Of a DNA stretch of 64,000 nt, positions 1 through 7,924 are shown one piece after another (within the stretch, counting starts at the first letter, position 1; each line of letters opens with the position of its first letter). The notes beneath the pieces are model-generated. The model saw nothing but the letters and a program-made list of their open reading frames with translations. It did not search any database and was not told the origin of the DNA. Source of the stretch: Blautia caecimuris (GTDB lineage: Bacteria; Bacillota; Clostridia; Lachnospirales; Lachnospiraceae); the NCBI RefSeq assembly GCF_024622975.1, contig NZ_JANJZT010000002.1, positions 62,001 through 126,000 on the forward strand, written 5' to 3'. A program made the translations under genes and the position numbers.

Positions 1-1337
1 CATATATACAGATGCGCCGGCTCACAAAGGCTTTTTGCAATCAGTACTTTTTTCTTCTGACCGCTGGAAAAATTACAGATATCTTTGTCAAACTGATTTC
101 TCTCCAGCCCGATTTTCCGGAGAACTGCTTTAAAAAGACTTTCCTCTATCCCATTATCAGCAGCAAAGGAGCTTAAACAGCCGCTTAAATGTGACGTATC
201 CTGAGGTACATAGGAAATGATAAGTCCGGAACCAGTTGCAAACCTGCCTGTATACTCAATATCCATACCTGTGACTAGCTTCAGAATGCTGCTCTTTCCA
301 CTGCCGTTTTTACCTTCAAGTACAACCTGAGCTCCCTGATGCACATCAAATGAAACCGGCTCACATATGGTCTTTCCCCCATAACAGATCTGAACTTCAG
401 ACAGTGATGCCAGCACCTCTCTCTGGTAACGCAGAGGGGATATTTTAAGCTCTTCAGCTGTTTCAACATTTTTAAGAAGTCTGGATTTTTCCTCTATCGC
501 CTGTTTCTGTCTGGCCTCTGCCTGCTTTGACCGCTTCATCATTTTTGCAGCCTTATGACCGACATAGCCTCTGTCTGCTTTTAATCCTGAAGATTGAACA
601 CCAAATTTTCCCGTCTCTGCCTGGGCTGACCATGCTGAGATCTGCTTTGCCGTCTGACGCAGCCGTCTGATTTCCTTCTGCAGATTTTCATTCCGGGCAG
701 CTTCAAAGTCCTGCTGCCTTTCAAAATTCTCCATCCACGATGAAAAGTTTCCACTTTGCACCTGGATATCTGTTTTATTTAAAGATAATATATGATCCAC
801 ACAATTATCCAGAAAAAATCTGTCATGGGATACTAGGATAAACCCTTTTTTTCTTTTCAGATATGAAGCTATCAGTTCTCTGGCTTCCACATCCAGATGA
901 TCTGTCGGCTCATCAATCAGTAAGAAATGCCCCTCATTCAAAAAAAGAGCTGCAAGCAGGACTTTCGTCTGCTCTCCATGAGAAAGCGTTTCAAAGGATC
1001 TCCACAACACACCGGGATCTACTTTCAGACAGGATAATTCTCTCATAATCTCCCACTCTTCTGCCTGAGGGCATACCTCCTGCAATATACTTTTTGTCAG
1101 ATCCTTTTTCTCTGCAATGGAATATGGGAAATAATCAAACTGTACGGATGACTGGATTCTTCCTCTATATGGATACTTTCCCTGAAGAAGCTTCAAAAAT
1201 GTAGTTTTTCCTCTTCCGTTTCTGCCTACAAACCCTAATTTCCAGTCTGTATCTATCTGAAAATTCACATTTTCAAAAATATTATCACTGGATGAGGGAT
1301 ATGAAAATGTAAGATTTTCAACCCTGATCATTGACAT
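1..1337 (-). CDS. Lsa-type ABC-F ribosomal protection protein (partial)
   Basis: The gene is cut by the left edge, so about the last 50 residues are missing. ABC-F proteins of the Lsa/Vga/Msr group lack membrane segments; they bind the ribosomal E site and dislodge lincosamides, streptogramins A and pleuromutilins. Visible are the first Walker A (GRNGRGKT), signature LSHGEQ and Walker B (LLIDEPT), a long charged linker, then the second Walker A (GKNGSGKS) and signature FSSGQ. The start at 1337 follows a GGGGAGG ribosome site. The N-terminus (MSMIRVENLTFSYPSS) closely resembles Lsa family members from memory. The exact subclass and resistance spectrum cannot be decided here. An attenuation leader sits directly upstream. 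Confidence 0.93.
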   Translation of the reverse strand, partial: MSMIRVENLTFSYPSSSDNIFENVNFQIDTDWKLGFVGRNGRGKTTFLKLLQGKYPYRGRIQSSVQFDYFPYSIAEKKDLTKSILQEVCPQAEEWEIMRELSCLKVDPGVLWRSFETLSHGEQTKVLLAALFLNEGHFLLIDEPTDHLDVEARELIASYLKRKKGFILVSHDRFFLDNCVDHILSLNKTDIQVQSGNFSSWMENFERQQDFEAARNENLQKEIRRLRQTAKQISAWSAQAETGKFGVQSSGLKADRGYVGHKAAKMMKRSKQAEARQKQAIEEKSRLLKNVETAEELKISPLRYQREVLASLSEVQICYGGKTICEPVSFDVHQGAQVVLEGKNGSGKSSILKLVTGMDIEYTGRFATGSGLIISYVPQDTSHLSGCLSSFAADNGIEESLFKAVLRKIGLERNQFDKDICNFSSGQKKKVLIAKSLCEPAHLYI

Positions 1338-1364
1338 TACAACCGCCTCCCCGCTGTTATTTTT

Positions 1365-1402
1365 TATAAATAAAAAGCTGCAAGAAAGTTATTTTCTGCA
1401 GC
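1365..1402 (-). terminator. Attenuator terminator in front of the ABC-F gene
   Basis: On the minus strand, GCTGCAGAAA and TTTCTTGCAGC form a stem with one bulge, followed by TTTTTATTT, and the ABC-F ribosome site comes only about 15 bases later. A terminator placed between promoter and gene is an attenuator. Its 3' arm is also perfectly complementary over 11 bases (1379-1389) to an upstream segment at 1473-1483, giving a competing antiterminator. Confidence 0.8.
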
Positions 1403-1530
1403 CTGTAACAGCATAATTACACCATCTCCGAAAAGACAGCTGTAAACAATATAATAAGGAAACAGATTGATTACTTTCTTGCAATAAACGCAATAATGCC
1501 GTGAATACCGGCACTGCTGCATATTCTGTT

Positions 1531-1554
1531 TTATCTGCAAGAAAAAATAATCAT
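1531..1554 (-). CDS. Leader peptide MIIFSCR of the ABC-F attenuator
   Basis: This 7-codon reading frame (ATG to TAA) lies in the transcribed leader of the ABC-F gene and has an AGAGGTGG ribosome site 7-9 bases upstream. It overlaps the segment TTTCTTGCA (1536-1544), which can pair with 1473-1483. The arrangement matches leader peptides of macrolide, lincosamide and pleuromutilin resistance genes, where a drug-stalled ribosome changes leader folding. It is too short to recognise by homology; the call rests on position, ribosome site and overlap with the pairing segment. Confidence 0.7.
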   Translation of the reverse strand: MIIFSCR

Positions 1555-1584
1555 CCTTCCACCTCTTTCTTTTTATGATAAGTT

Positions 1585-1615
1585 ACTATAACATAAATCC
1601 GCCAGGTCTGCAATC
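1585..1615 (-). promoter_or_regulatory. Promoter of the ABC-F leader and gene
   Basis: Reading the minus strand, TTGCAG is followed after 17 bases by TATAGT, and the leader peptide ribosome site begins about 25 bases downstream. Spacing and position fit a sigma-A promoter driving the attenuated transcript. Confidence 0.6.
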
Positions 1616-1733
1616 TCTAAAAATCACTTTTTTCCTATACTAAAATGAAATTTTGTTTTCTATTTTCCGTTGTTTTCCTGTATTTCCAAAAAGACAATTT
1701 TATGGTACACTTAATTCAAAAAAGGAGATTTTT

Positions 1734-1905
1734 ATGGAACATTATACTTTACCGCATCAACACAGCCTATGGCACAACTTATGGATCACATACCTGACTC
1801 TGAGAATTTCGAGACTACTGCCAATATATTCAAACAACTGAGCGAGCCTACCAGGATTCATATTTTCTGGATTTTATGCCATTGCGAGGAATGTGTAATT
1901 AATTA
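1734..1905 (+). pseudogene. ArsR-family regulator remnant
   Basis: An AAAGGAG ribosome site and ATG at 1734 begin MEHYTLPHQHS, after which the frame shifts and continues as AQLMDHIPDSENFETTANIF, then KQLSEPTRIHIFWILCHCEE and CVIN. This is the N-terminal half of an ArsR/SmtB-type metal regulator, whose recognition helix would come next. Instead a stop occurs and an unrelated AraC-type segment begins. At least one frameshift plus a deletion make the gene dead. It lies just before a cation exporter gene, so it may once have controlled metal export. Confidence 0.65.
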
Positions 1906-2063
1906 AAGATTACCGTTTACAGATTGCCACGAAAATGTTATCAGAAACTTCTGAAAATATTTCCGAAATTTCCTCGCAAATCGGTTATGAATGTCCCGGC
2001 AAGTTTGCAGAAACCTTTCGCAAATATACCCGGCTTCTCCCAAAACTATCATACACAATATAA
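1902..2063 (+). pseudogene. AraC-family HTH C-terminal remnant
   Basis: The frame reads KDYRLQIATKMLSETSENIS, then EISSQIGYECPGKFAETFRK and YTRLLPKLSYTI before a stop. This is the second helix-turn-helix of an AraC/XylS regulator: the A-x-x-x-L spacing, the GY-x-x-x-x-F-x-x-x-F signature and the terminal P are all present. No start codon or first half exists. It is fused in place to the ArsR remnant, so the two fragments probably came together by deletion. Confidence 0.65.
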
Positions 2064-2090
2064 AATAACAGACAAAAAAGAGGTAACATC

Positions 2091-3005
2091 ATGAAACATC
2101 ATGTATCGAAAAGCTCAGAAGAAATATTAGAAAGAAGAATCCTGCTTCTTTCCTTTTTTTCCGGAGTTGCTTTTGTCATTGCCGAACTGCTTTATGCAAT
2201 TTACAGTCATTCACAATCTACTCTTATGGATGCTCTATACGATGCTGCTGAGCTGATTTTTATTATCTTACTCCTGTTTTTAACTCCTTTATTTCATCGT
2301 CCTATTTCAGAAAAGCATCCTTACGGCTTCTTTCAATTAGAATCATTTTTTATTCTGATTAAAAATATTATGCTGATCTCTGTTACACTAAGCGTTTTAA
2401 CAAGTGTTATTGAAAAATTGCTCTCTGGGGGCAGTCAGATTAATAAGGGACAGGTTTCTCTCTTTCAGCTTATACTTGGCTCCATTAGCTTTTTCATTTT
2501 ACTCATCATGAAATTCATGAGCCGGAAAGTTTCATCTCCCACTGTCAAAGCTGAAATATTAGGGTGGAAACTTGATGTTGCATACAGTCTCGGTATGTCC
2601 TTTGCTTTTTTTATTGCCGTTAAGTTTCAAAACACCCCATTGGCATTTCTGTCACCTTATTTTGATCAGATTATTGCAATCCTGATTATGCTGTTTATGC
2701 TTCCGGAAACTGTCCGTATGCTGACAAAAACCTTTCGGGAATTATTTCTTTTTTCTCCCGATCAGGAAACTGTTGACATGATAAAAAAAATATCAGGTGA
2801 GATTTTAGAAGACTATTCTTTTGTCCCTGTTTTCTATGATATCGCCCGAACCGGAAGAAAGCTGTGGGTTTCTATCTATTTCCGTGTTATCACTGATACC
2901 GTATCTGTAAGGGATGTTCAGGATGCAGACAACCGTTTAAACGAAAAAATTTCACAAAGCATTCCAGATGCGTTCTGCGAAATTATTCTTGATAATCATA
3001 ACTAA
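2091..3005 (+). CDS. Cation diffusion facilitator (CDF) family exporter
   Basis: A 304-residue membrane protein with about six hydrophobic segments in the first 220 residues and a soluble C-terminal domain, the layout of CDF metal/proton antiporters. The second membrane helix has DALYDAAE, matching the paired acidic metal-site residues of the family. The matching position in helix 5 is reduced (KLDVAYS), so metal preference or even transport is uncertain. RBS GAGGTAAC lies before the ATG. The flanking ArsR remnant and an ATPase tail fragment suggest an old metal-resistance locus. A terminator follows. Confidence 0.8.
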   Translation: MKHHVSKSSEEILERRILLLSFFSGVAFVIAELLYAIYSHSQSTLMDALYDAAELIFIILLLFLTPLFHRPISEKHPYGFFQLESFFILIKNIMLISVTLSVLTSVIEKLLSGGSQINKGQVSLFQLILGSISFFILLIMKFMSRKVSSPTVKAEILGWKLDVAYSLGMSFAFFIAVKFQNTPLAFLSPYFDQIIAILIMLFMLPETVRMLTKTFRELFLFSPDQETVDMIKKISGEILEDYSFVPVFYDIARTGRKLWVSIYFRVITDTVSVRDVQDADNRLNEKISQSIPDAFCEIILDNHN

Positions 3006-3034
3006 ATTGCATATATCTTCTGGCCAGATAAAAG

Positions 3035-3085
3035 CCAGAGCAAAAGAGAGGTTTCTTATTCTCCTTTGCTCTGGTGATTTTTTCT
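3035..3085 (+). terminator. Terminator after the CDF gene
   Basis: CCAGAGCAAA and TTTGCTCTGG form a perfect 10-bp stem around a 20-base loop, followed by a T-rich run. It lies 30 bases after the CDF stop codon. Confidence 0.8.
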
Positions 3086-3086
3086 C

Positions 3087-3177
3087 TTATAATTTATGAA
3101 CTCTAAGGATACAAATTGCATTTAAGATCGCGATGATCATAGTGCCTGCATCTGCAAAGAACTGTTTCTGTTGCGGC
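3087..3177 (-). pseudogene. C-terminal tail of a P-type metal ATPase (remnant)
   Basis: The minus strand reads QQKQFFADAGTMIIAILNAI then CILRVHKL and a stop. The pattern D-x-G-T-x-x-x-x-I-L-N-A-x-x-x-L is the last membrane helix of CadA/ZntA-type P1B ATPases. No upstream part of the gene remains. The call rests on about 28 residues, so it is tentative. Confidence 0.45.
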
Positions 3178-3199
3178 AGCTATGCGGAACAGCTATAAT
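3171..3199 (+). promoter_or_regulatory. Promoter before the GNAT gene
   Basis: TTGCGG (3171-3176), 17 bases, then a perfect TATAAT (3194-3199), about 40 bases before the acetyltransferase start. It overlaps the ATPase remnant. Confidence 0.6.
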
Positions 3200-3241
3200 G
3201 TGAGTATAAAAAGCAGAAAATAAAGGGAGATCTGACCAAAA

Positions 3242-3697
3242 ATGATCAGAAAAGCAACGAAAGAAGATGCATCAAGATTAGCGCAAATACAAATATATGC
3301 GAAACGTTACTCCTACCGCTCCATATTTCAAAATGATGAAGTTTCATTTAATGAAATGCAGGTATTAAAACTTGCACTGTTTTATCAGGATCACCCGGAT
3401 TCCATTGATAATATCTATGTTTTTGACGATGGTATTGTAAAAGGTATGATGAAATGGAACTGTGAAAGCTCAGAAACATGGGAATTAAAAGAGCTGTACG
3501 TAGATCCGTTTTTCCAGAGAGAGGGCATCGGAACATCGCTTATAAAAAATTTTACTGAATCTGCAAAACGACGAAACGCATATGAAGCCTTTCTTTGGGT
3601 ATTGGAAGAAAACTCTTCCGCTATCAGCTTCTATGAGAAACAGGGATATATGAATACTTTAACAGTCTTGCCTATCCATACGTTGGCGTCACAGTAA
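3242..3697 (+). CDS. GNAT N-acetyltransferase with an altered C-terminus
   Basis: The protein has GNAT motifs: a WELKELYVDP strand, the acetyl-CoA loop QREGIGTSL, and SAISFYEKQGY near the end. Acetyl-CoA-dependent N-acylation is expected; the substrate is unknown. After residue 135 the sequence (MNTLTVLPIHTLASQ) no longer looks like GNAT. It reads, out of frame, through DNA that encodes a chloramphenicol-acetyltransferase-like protein. The natural GNAT tail has therefore been replaced at a deletion junction near 3645. The core fold may still be complete. Confidence 0.75.
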   Translation: MIRKATKEDASRLAQIQIYAKRYSYRSIFQNDEVSFNEMQVLKLALFYQDHPDSIDNIYVFDDGIVKGMMKWNCESSETWELKELYVDPFFQREGIGTSLIKNFTESAKRRNAYEAFLWVLEENSSAISFYEKQGYMNTLTVLPIHTLASQ

Positions 3698-4236
3698 ATG
3701 TAGATATTACGGCTCTTCTGGCATTTATCAGAGCAAAAAAGCTTCCGTTTTTTCTGACAATTTGCTATTGTGTTTCCAGAGCCGCCAATCAGGTATCAGA
3801 ATTTAAACAAAGGATTCTTAATAACCAGATTGTAGAATATGATTATTGCCTGACCTCTCATACAGTAGCGCTAAGTGATGGAACATATTGCTACTGTGAC
3901 CTTGACAGTAATCTCTCTTTTGATGATTATATTAGTTATGCTGCAAAGGAACAGGAAAAGGCGAAACAACAGAATTCCATTAATGAAGAAGAGGACGACA
4001 TTTTAGGTAAGATTTTTATATCTACTATCCCATGGATATCATATACTGCTCTTATTAACCCTACCCCAGTTCCCGCAGACAGTAATCCCAGGATTACATG
4101 GGGAAAATACTTTATGCAGAATAATAAAGTTCTTCTCCCCATATCAGTACTATGCCATCACGCACTGATCGATGGATTACATATTTCTAAATTTTACGAA
4201 TTTCTTGATAAAGAAATCATTACGATTATACGGTAA
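3635..4236 (+). pseudogene. CatA-like chloramphenicol acetyltransferase lacking its start
   Basis: A 200-codon open frame beginning after a TGA reads YEYFNSLAYPYVGVTVNVDI, then TALLAFIRAKKLPFFLT, and ends with the catalytic motif HHALIDG close to the C-terminus. This is the CAT (type A) trimeric acyltransferase family. About 20 N-terminal residues, the ATG and the ribosome site are missing because the gene is joined in another frame to the GNAT gene. The catalytic histidine remains and no internal stop is seen, so the truncation looks recent. Many CAT-like genes in Clostridia have no proven resistance role. Confidence 0.7.
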
Positions 4237-4261
4237 ATTATAAATAAATATTTGTATATGC

Positions 4262-4290
4262 AACGCAGCTAATCTCAGATTAACTGCGTT
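4262..4290. terminator. Inverted repeat between convergent genes
   Basis: AACGCAG-C-TAATCT and AGATTA-A-CTGCGTT pair around a single base, with T-rich sequence following. It lies between the CAT remnant and the oppositely oriented permease gene and may end both transcripts. Confidence 0.5.
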
Positions 4291-4344
4291 GTTTGCAGTA
4301 TTATTTTGCTAACCTTTCATCAAAATACGTCAGACTGCAGCCCC

Positions 4345-6330
4345 TTAAAGTGTTCGTATTGTTTCTATAATGTTCTGTTTTTTTAATGTATTCAAAGAAA
4401 CCTTCACCGTACCCCAGATCACTCCAAAAGAAACTGCAATCGCGATCAGAATGGCTCCCCAGGGCATATGAAAGGAAATCGGGAAAACCATTTTTACACA
4501 GTATCCCATGATCAGAACAAGAAGAATTCCCACCGGAAGTCCTGTAACCAGCGCCTTTCCGGAACAGAGAACACTTTCTATATTCAGCATTTTCTCCAGT
4601 GACTCTGAAGTAATCCCCACACTTTTCAGCACTGCCAGCTCTCTTGCTCTTGTCCTGATCTGGAAGCTGACTGCACTGATCACATTCAAAATTCCGACCA
4701 GTCCCAGCAGGAATACAAACGCATAAATAAAAAATGCTGCCAGCACAATGGCAATATTCATAAATTTTGAATAGTCCTCAGCGCCATATACCCGGCTGAC
4801 ATATCCGGCTTCTCCGTAATCCATGCCATTCTGCGGAAAATAAGATTCCAGAACCTGTCTGGCATACTCCATATATCCGTTTTCATTCTCCGGCGTAGTC
4901 ATCCAGGTATATCCCCTTACTTCCCCTTTTGGAACAACAATACGAACCGGATTTGTATTCGGGTACAGAAGCCGTTCCGGAATCTCCTCCAGGCTTAAAA
5001 CAGCAGCAATTTCTATTTCCTGGCTGCTGCCATCCGCTTTTTCCAGTTTCAGAGAAGTAGTGGATGACGGCAGAGGCTGAACATGTTTTTCTGTTCCGTG
5101 ATCATTATACTTATAATCATTCAGAAGCAAAATTCCGCCGTACTCCACGCCTGCCTGTTGACACAGCTCTCTGTAATGCTTTTCATCCAGTATGATTCTC
5201 TCCACATCCAGAAGTAGTTCTCCATTCTCCTCTGTAATTTCTTTTTCCAGAGCCTTCTGCACCTCCGGAGTCAGCTCCTCAGAGCTTAAAGGAGTATCGT
5301 AAGTTGCATAATCCGCGCCACTTCCATATACCTCTGTTCCTTCATATTCTGAAAGCTCTGACAGGATTTCCTCTGCAAGCTCTGAGCTGATCGTCTGTGC
5401 ATGTTCCTCTACTCGACCTGTTTTCGGATTGGTAGTATACTTACGATTTGCAGAATAGTCAGCCACCACAGAATATCCGTAGTCAAACGTCATATATTCC
5501 TGCACCCCGTCCGCGATCTCCTTGAGACCACTCATGGAAACAAATAAGATCATGCTGACAGACAAAGCCATAACCGCAGATTTCATCTGTTTTCGATTGG
5601 ATGCAACATTCTTACGGGCAAGCTGATATTCAATGCTTCTTTTTCCGTTAATCTGTGCTTTTGCATGGACATTCAGATTCCCTTTGATTTCCCCGCCGTT
5701 TCTGAGACAGTCAAGGGCTGATACTTTCATGGCCTTTTTTGCCGGGATCATGGCTGCCACAAAGACCGTAATACCAGAGATCAGAACAGATACCAGAAGA
5801 GCTGCCGGAGAAAAAACAAAGGACAGGCTGAAATTCACCTGCTTGATCATTATTCTTACCAGAGTATTCATCTCTTCCATAAACTGATTTGAAATTCCGA
5901 TTCCCACAAAGCTGAGAAGATATCCCAGCACAACACCCAGAGGAATTGCCACAATGCACAGAAGCACACATTCATACATTATGGTTTTATACACCTGCTC
6001 CTTTGTAGCTCCCACACATTTCAGTGTGCCAAACTGAGCCACCCTCTCATTGGCGCTCATTCGAAAAGCATTGGAGATCACGATCACAGCCATTGCAATG
6101 ATCAAAGCCCCCAAAATCGCTGCCGGGATCAGCAGAAGCAGGGTATAGGCGCTTCCAAACTCTCCATAATCCTCCCCCAGAAATCCCTGAACCATAGTGT
6201 TTCCGCTTACTGCAAAATTGATCACTGCCGTGAGAAGAGCTGTGGATAAGCTGATCGCAGCAATGGTGATCGCAGTTCTGGATTTTTTTCGTTTGATCTG
6301 GCTGCAGGCCAGTGTGCACAGAATATTCAT
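4345..6330 (-). CDS. FtsX-like ABC transporter permease
   Basis: A 661-residue permease with an N-terminal membrane helix (about residues 18-42), three helices around 60-220 enclosing the FtsX motif ANERVAQFGTLKCVGAT, a large extracytoplasmic domain (about 285-530) and a second FtsX module (RARELAVLKSVGIT) with three helices. This is the duplicated-FtsX architecture of MacB/BceB-like peptide exporters and sensors. The start overlaps the ATPase stop by 4 bases (ATGA), so the two are translationally coupled. With the upstream two-component genes it likely senses or expels envelope-active peptides; no substrate can be named. Confidence 0.9.
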   Translation of the reverse strand: MNILCTLACSQIKRKKSRTAITIAAISLSTALLTAVINFAVSGNTMVQGFLGEDYGEFGSAYTLLLLIPAAILGALIIAMAVIVISNAFRMSANERVAQFGTLKCVGATKEQVYKTIMYECVLLCIVAIPLGVVLGYLLSFVGIGISNQFMEEMNTLVRIMIKQVNFSLSFVFSPAALLVSVLISGITVFVAAMIPAKKAMKVSALDCLRNGGEIKGNLNVHAKAQINGKRSIEYQLARKNVASNRKQMKSAVMALSVSMILFVSMSGLKEIADGVQEYMTFDYGYSVVADYSANRKYTTNPKTGRVEEHAQTISSELAEEILSELSEYEGTEVYGSGADYATYDTPLSSEELTPEVQKALEKEITEENGELLLDVERIILDEKHYRELCQQAGVEYGGILLLNDYKYNDHGTEKHVQPLPSSTTSLKLEKADGSSQEIEIAAVLSLEEIPERLLYPNTNPVRIVVPKGEVRGYTWMTTPENENGYMEYARQVLESYFPQNGMDYGEAGYVSRVYGAEDYSKFMNIAIVLAAFFIYAFVFLLGLVGILNVISAVSFQIRTRARELAVLKSVGITSESLEKMLNIESVLCSGKALVTGLPVGILLVLIMGYCVKMVFPISFHMPWGAILIAIAVSFGVIWGTVKVSLNTLKKQNIIETIRTL

Positions 6331-7010
6331 CCCCGGATCACCTCATCTCTGATGATTCTTCCATCACTGATCGTAAGGATCCGGTTTGCCTGCAGCGCAA
6401 TATTTTCATCGTGAGTGATCAGTATCAGCGTCTGGCCGGATTTTCGGTTGGCAGCCATAAGAAGCTCTATCACTTCCCTTCCGGATCTGCTGTCAAGATT
6501 TCCTGTAGGCTCATCGGCAAGAATAAAAGCCGGATCATTAATAAGAGCTCTTCCAACCGATACCCTCTGCTGCTGACCGCCGGAAAGCTGTCCCGGAAGG
6601 TGCTTTCTCCTGTTGGATAATCCTGTCATTTCCACAATTCGCTCCAGCTTCCCTGCATCCGGCTTTCTCTGGTCCAGAAGACAGGGCAGCATAATATTCT
6701 CATCTACTGTCAGATTTGGGATGAGATTATAGAACTGATACACAATACCAATATTTCTGCGCCTGAAAATAGCCATTTCACTTTCATTCATGTCAAAAAT
6801 CTTTTTTCCGTCAATCACAACGCTTCCGGAGGTAGGACGGTCAATTCCTCCGATCAGATTCATAAGGGTGGATTTTCCCGATCCTGACGCTCCAACAATG
6901 GCAACAAATTCACCTTTTTTAACTTGAAAGCTCACATGGTCAAGAGCAATCACCTGATTTTCTCCGCTGCCGTAAATTTTTGTCAGCTCTTTTACTTCCA
7001 AAACTTCCAT
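6327..7010 (-). CDS. ABC transporter ATP-binding protein
   Basis: A 227-residue ATPase of the MacB/LolD/BceA type. Walker A (GASGSGKST, about residue 40), Q-loop (YQFYNL), signature LSGGQQQR, Walker B (FILADEPT) with GNLDS, and the H-loop histidine (ITHDE) are all intact. It should power the FtsX-like permease encoded immediately downstream, whose start codon overlaps this stop. It lies in one operon with the response regulator and kinase genes, with about 90 bases between the kinase stop and this gene. Confidence 0.93.
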   Translation of the reverse strand: MEVLEVKELTKIYGSGENQVIALDHVSFQVKKGEFVAIVGASGSGKSTLMNLIGGIDRPTSGSVVIDGKKIFDMNESEMAIFRRRNIGIVYQFYNLIPNLTVDENIMLPCLLDQRKPDAGKLERIVEMTGLSNRRKHLPGQLSGGQQQRVSVGRALINDPAFILADEPTGNLDSRSGREVIELLMAANRKSGQTLILITHDENIALQANRILTISDGRIIRDEVIRG

Positions 7011-7099
7011 ATATTACCTCTTTTCTCATTTTTCCGGCCACAGCTTTTATCTGGCCTCTTTGATATTCATGATAAATAAGAAAAGTGACTCTTCCGTGA

Positions 7100-7924
7100 C
7101 TATTTATAAAATTTCATCACAAATGTGGTACCTTCTTTTTCCATACCGGGCTGCACTTCGATTTCCCCATTTTGAGCCCGCATAATGGAAAGAGCCAGAG
7201 GCAGCCCGATTCCATATCCGTTTTCTTTATGAGTGCCCTCGAACCGTCGGAACAGACCTGCAAGCTGATCTTTTTTCAGCCCCTTTCCCTGATCTGTAAC
7301 AGATATCCAGCGATAAATGGGATTTTCTCCTGAGTCCACCAGAATTTCACTGTTTTCCTGTGAACACTCTGAAGCGTTTTTTAAAAGATTGATAAGAGCC
7401 TCTGTCGTCCATTTCCTGTCACAGACAAGCGGTATATCTTCCTTTAGCCTCACAGTCTGATTTCGGATATCCAGCATAATTTCTATGGATTCCATCGCAA
7501 GGTCCAGAAGCTCCCCTGCCTGTACCTTATCCTTATGAAAATTTACATTCATAGAATCAATTTTTGCCATTTTAAGCAGCGCTGTTACCAGCCACTCCAT
7601 ATGCCGTACTTCTTTTTTGATGCAAAAAAGAAATTCTTTCTGCTTGTCCTTTGGGGCATCCTCCATAAGCTCAGTCATAAGCAAAATGGAGGAAACCGGT
7701 GTTTTCAGCTGATGGGAAATATCAGATAAATATTCTGACAGATGTTCTTTTTCTTCTACCGCGGCGCTTCTCTGCTCCCTCTCCAGGTTCATCAATGTAT
7801 AAATATCATTTTTAAAAATACTCCAGGGACCTTCCTTCTCATCCCTTGGATCAAAGCTTTCTCCCTCAATGGCTTTCTGGATTCCCTCTGAAAGTTCCAG
7901 AATTTCCTTTTTACTGATCCACAC
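7100..7924 (-). CDS. Sensor histidine kinase without membrane segments
   Basis: The protein contains a HisKA dimerisation helix with the phospho-acceptor SDISHQLKTPVSS and a complete HATPase domain: N box LINLLKNASECS, G1 DQGKGL and G2 GYGIGLPLA. No membrane helix or sensor domain precedes the HisKA part, unusual for a sensor kinase and typical of kinases that receive their signal from a partner ABC permease. The GTG start at 7924 follows AGGGGGA and overlaps the regulator gene by 14 bases. An ATG at 7963 is possible but has poorer spacing. Confidence 0.88.
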   Translation of the reverse strand: MWISKKEILELSEGIQKAIEGESFDPRDEKEGPWSIFKNDIYTLMNLEREQRSAAVEEKEHLSEYLSDISHQLKTPVSSILLMTELMEDAPKDKQKEFLFCIKKEVRHMEWLVTALLKMAKIDSMNVNFHKDKVQAGELLDLAMESIEIMLDIRNQTVRLKEDIPLVCDRKWTTEALINLLKNASECSQENSEILVDSGENPIYRWISVTDQGKGLKKDQLAGLFRRFEGTHKENGYGIGLPLALSIMRAQNGEIEVQPGMEKEGTTFVMKFYK

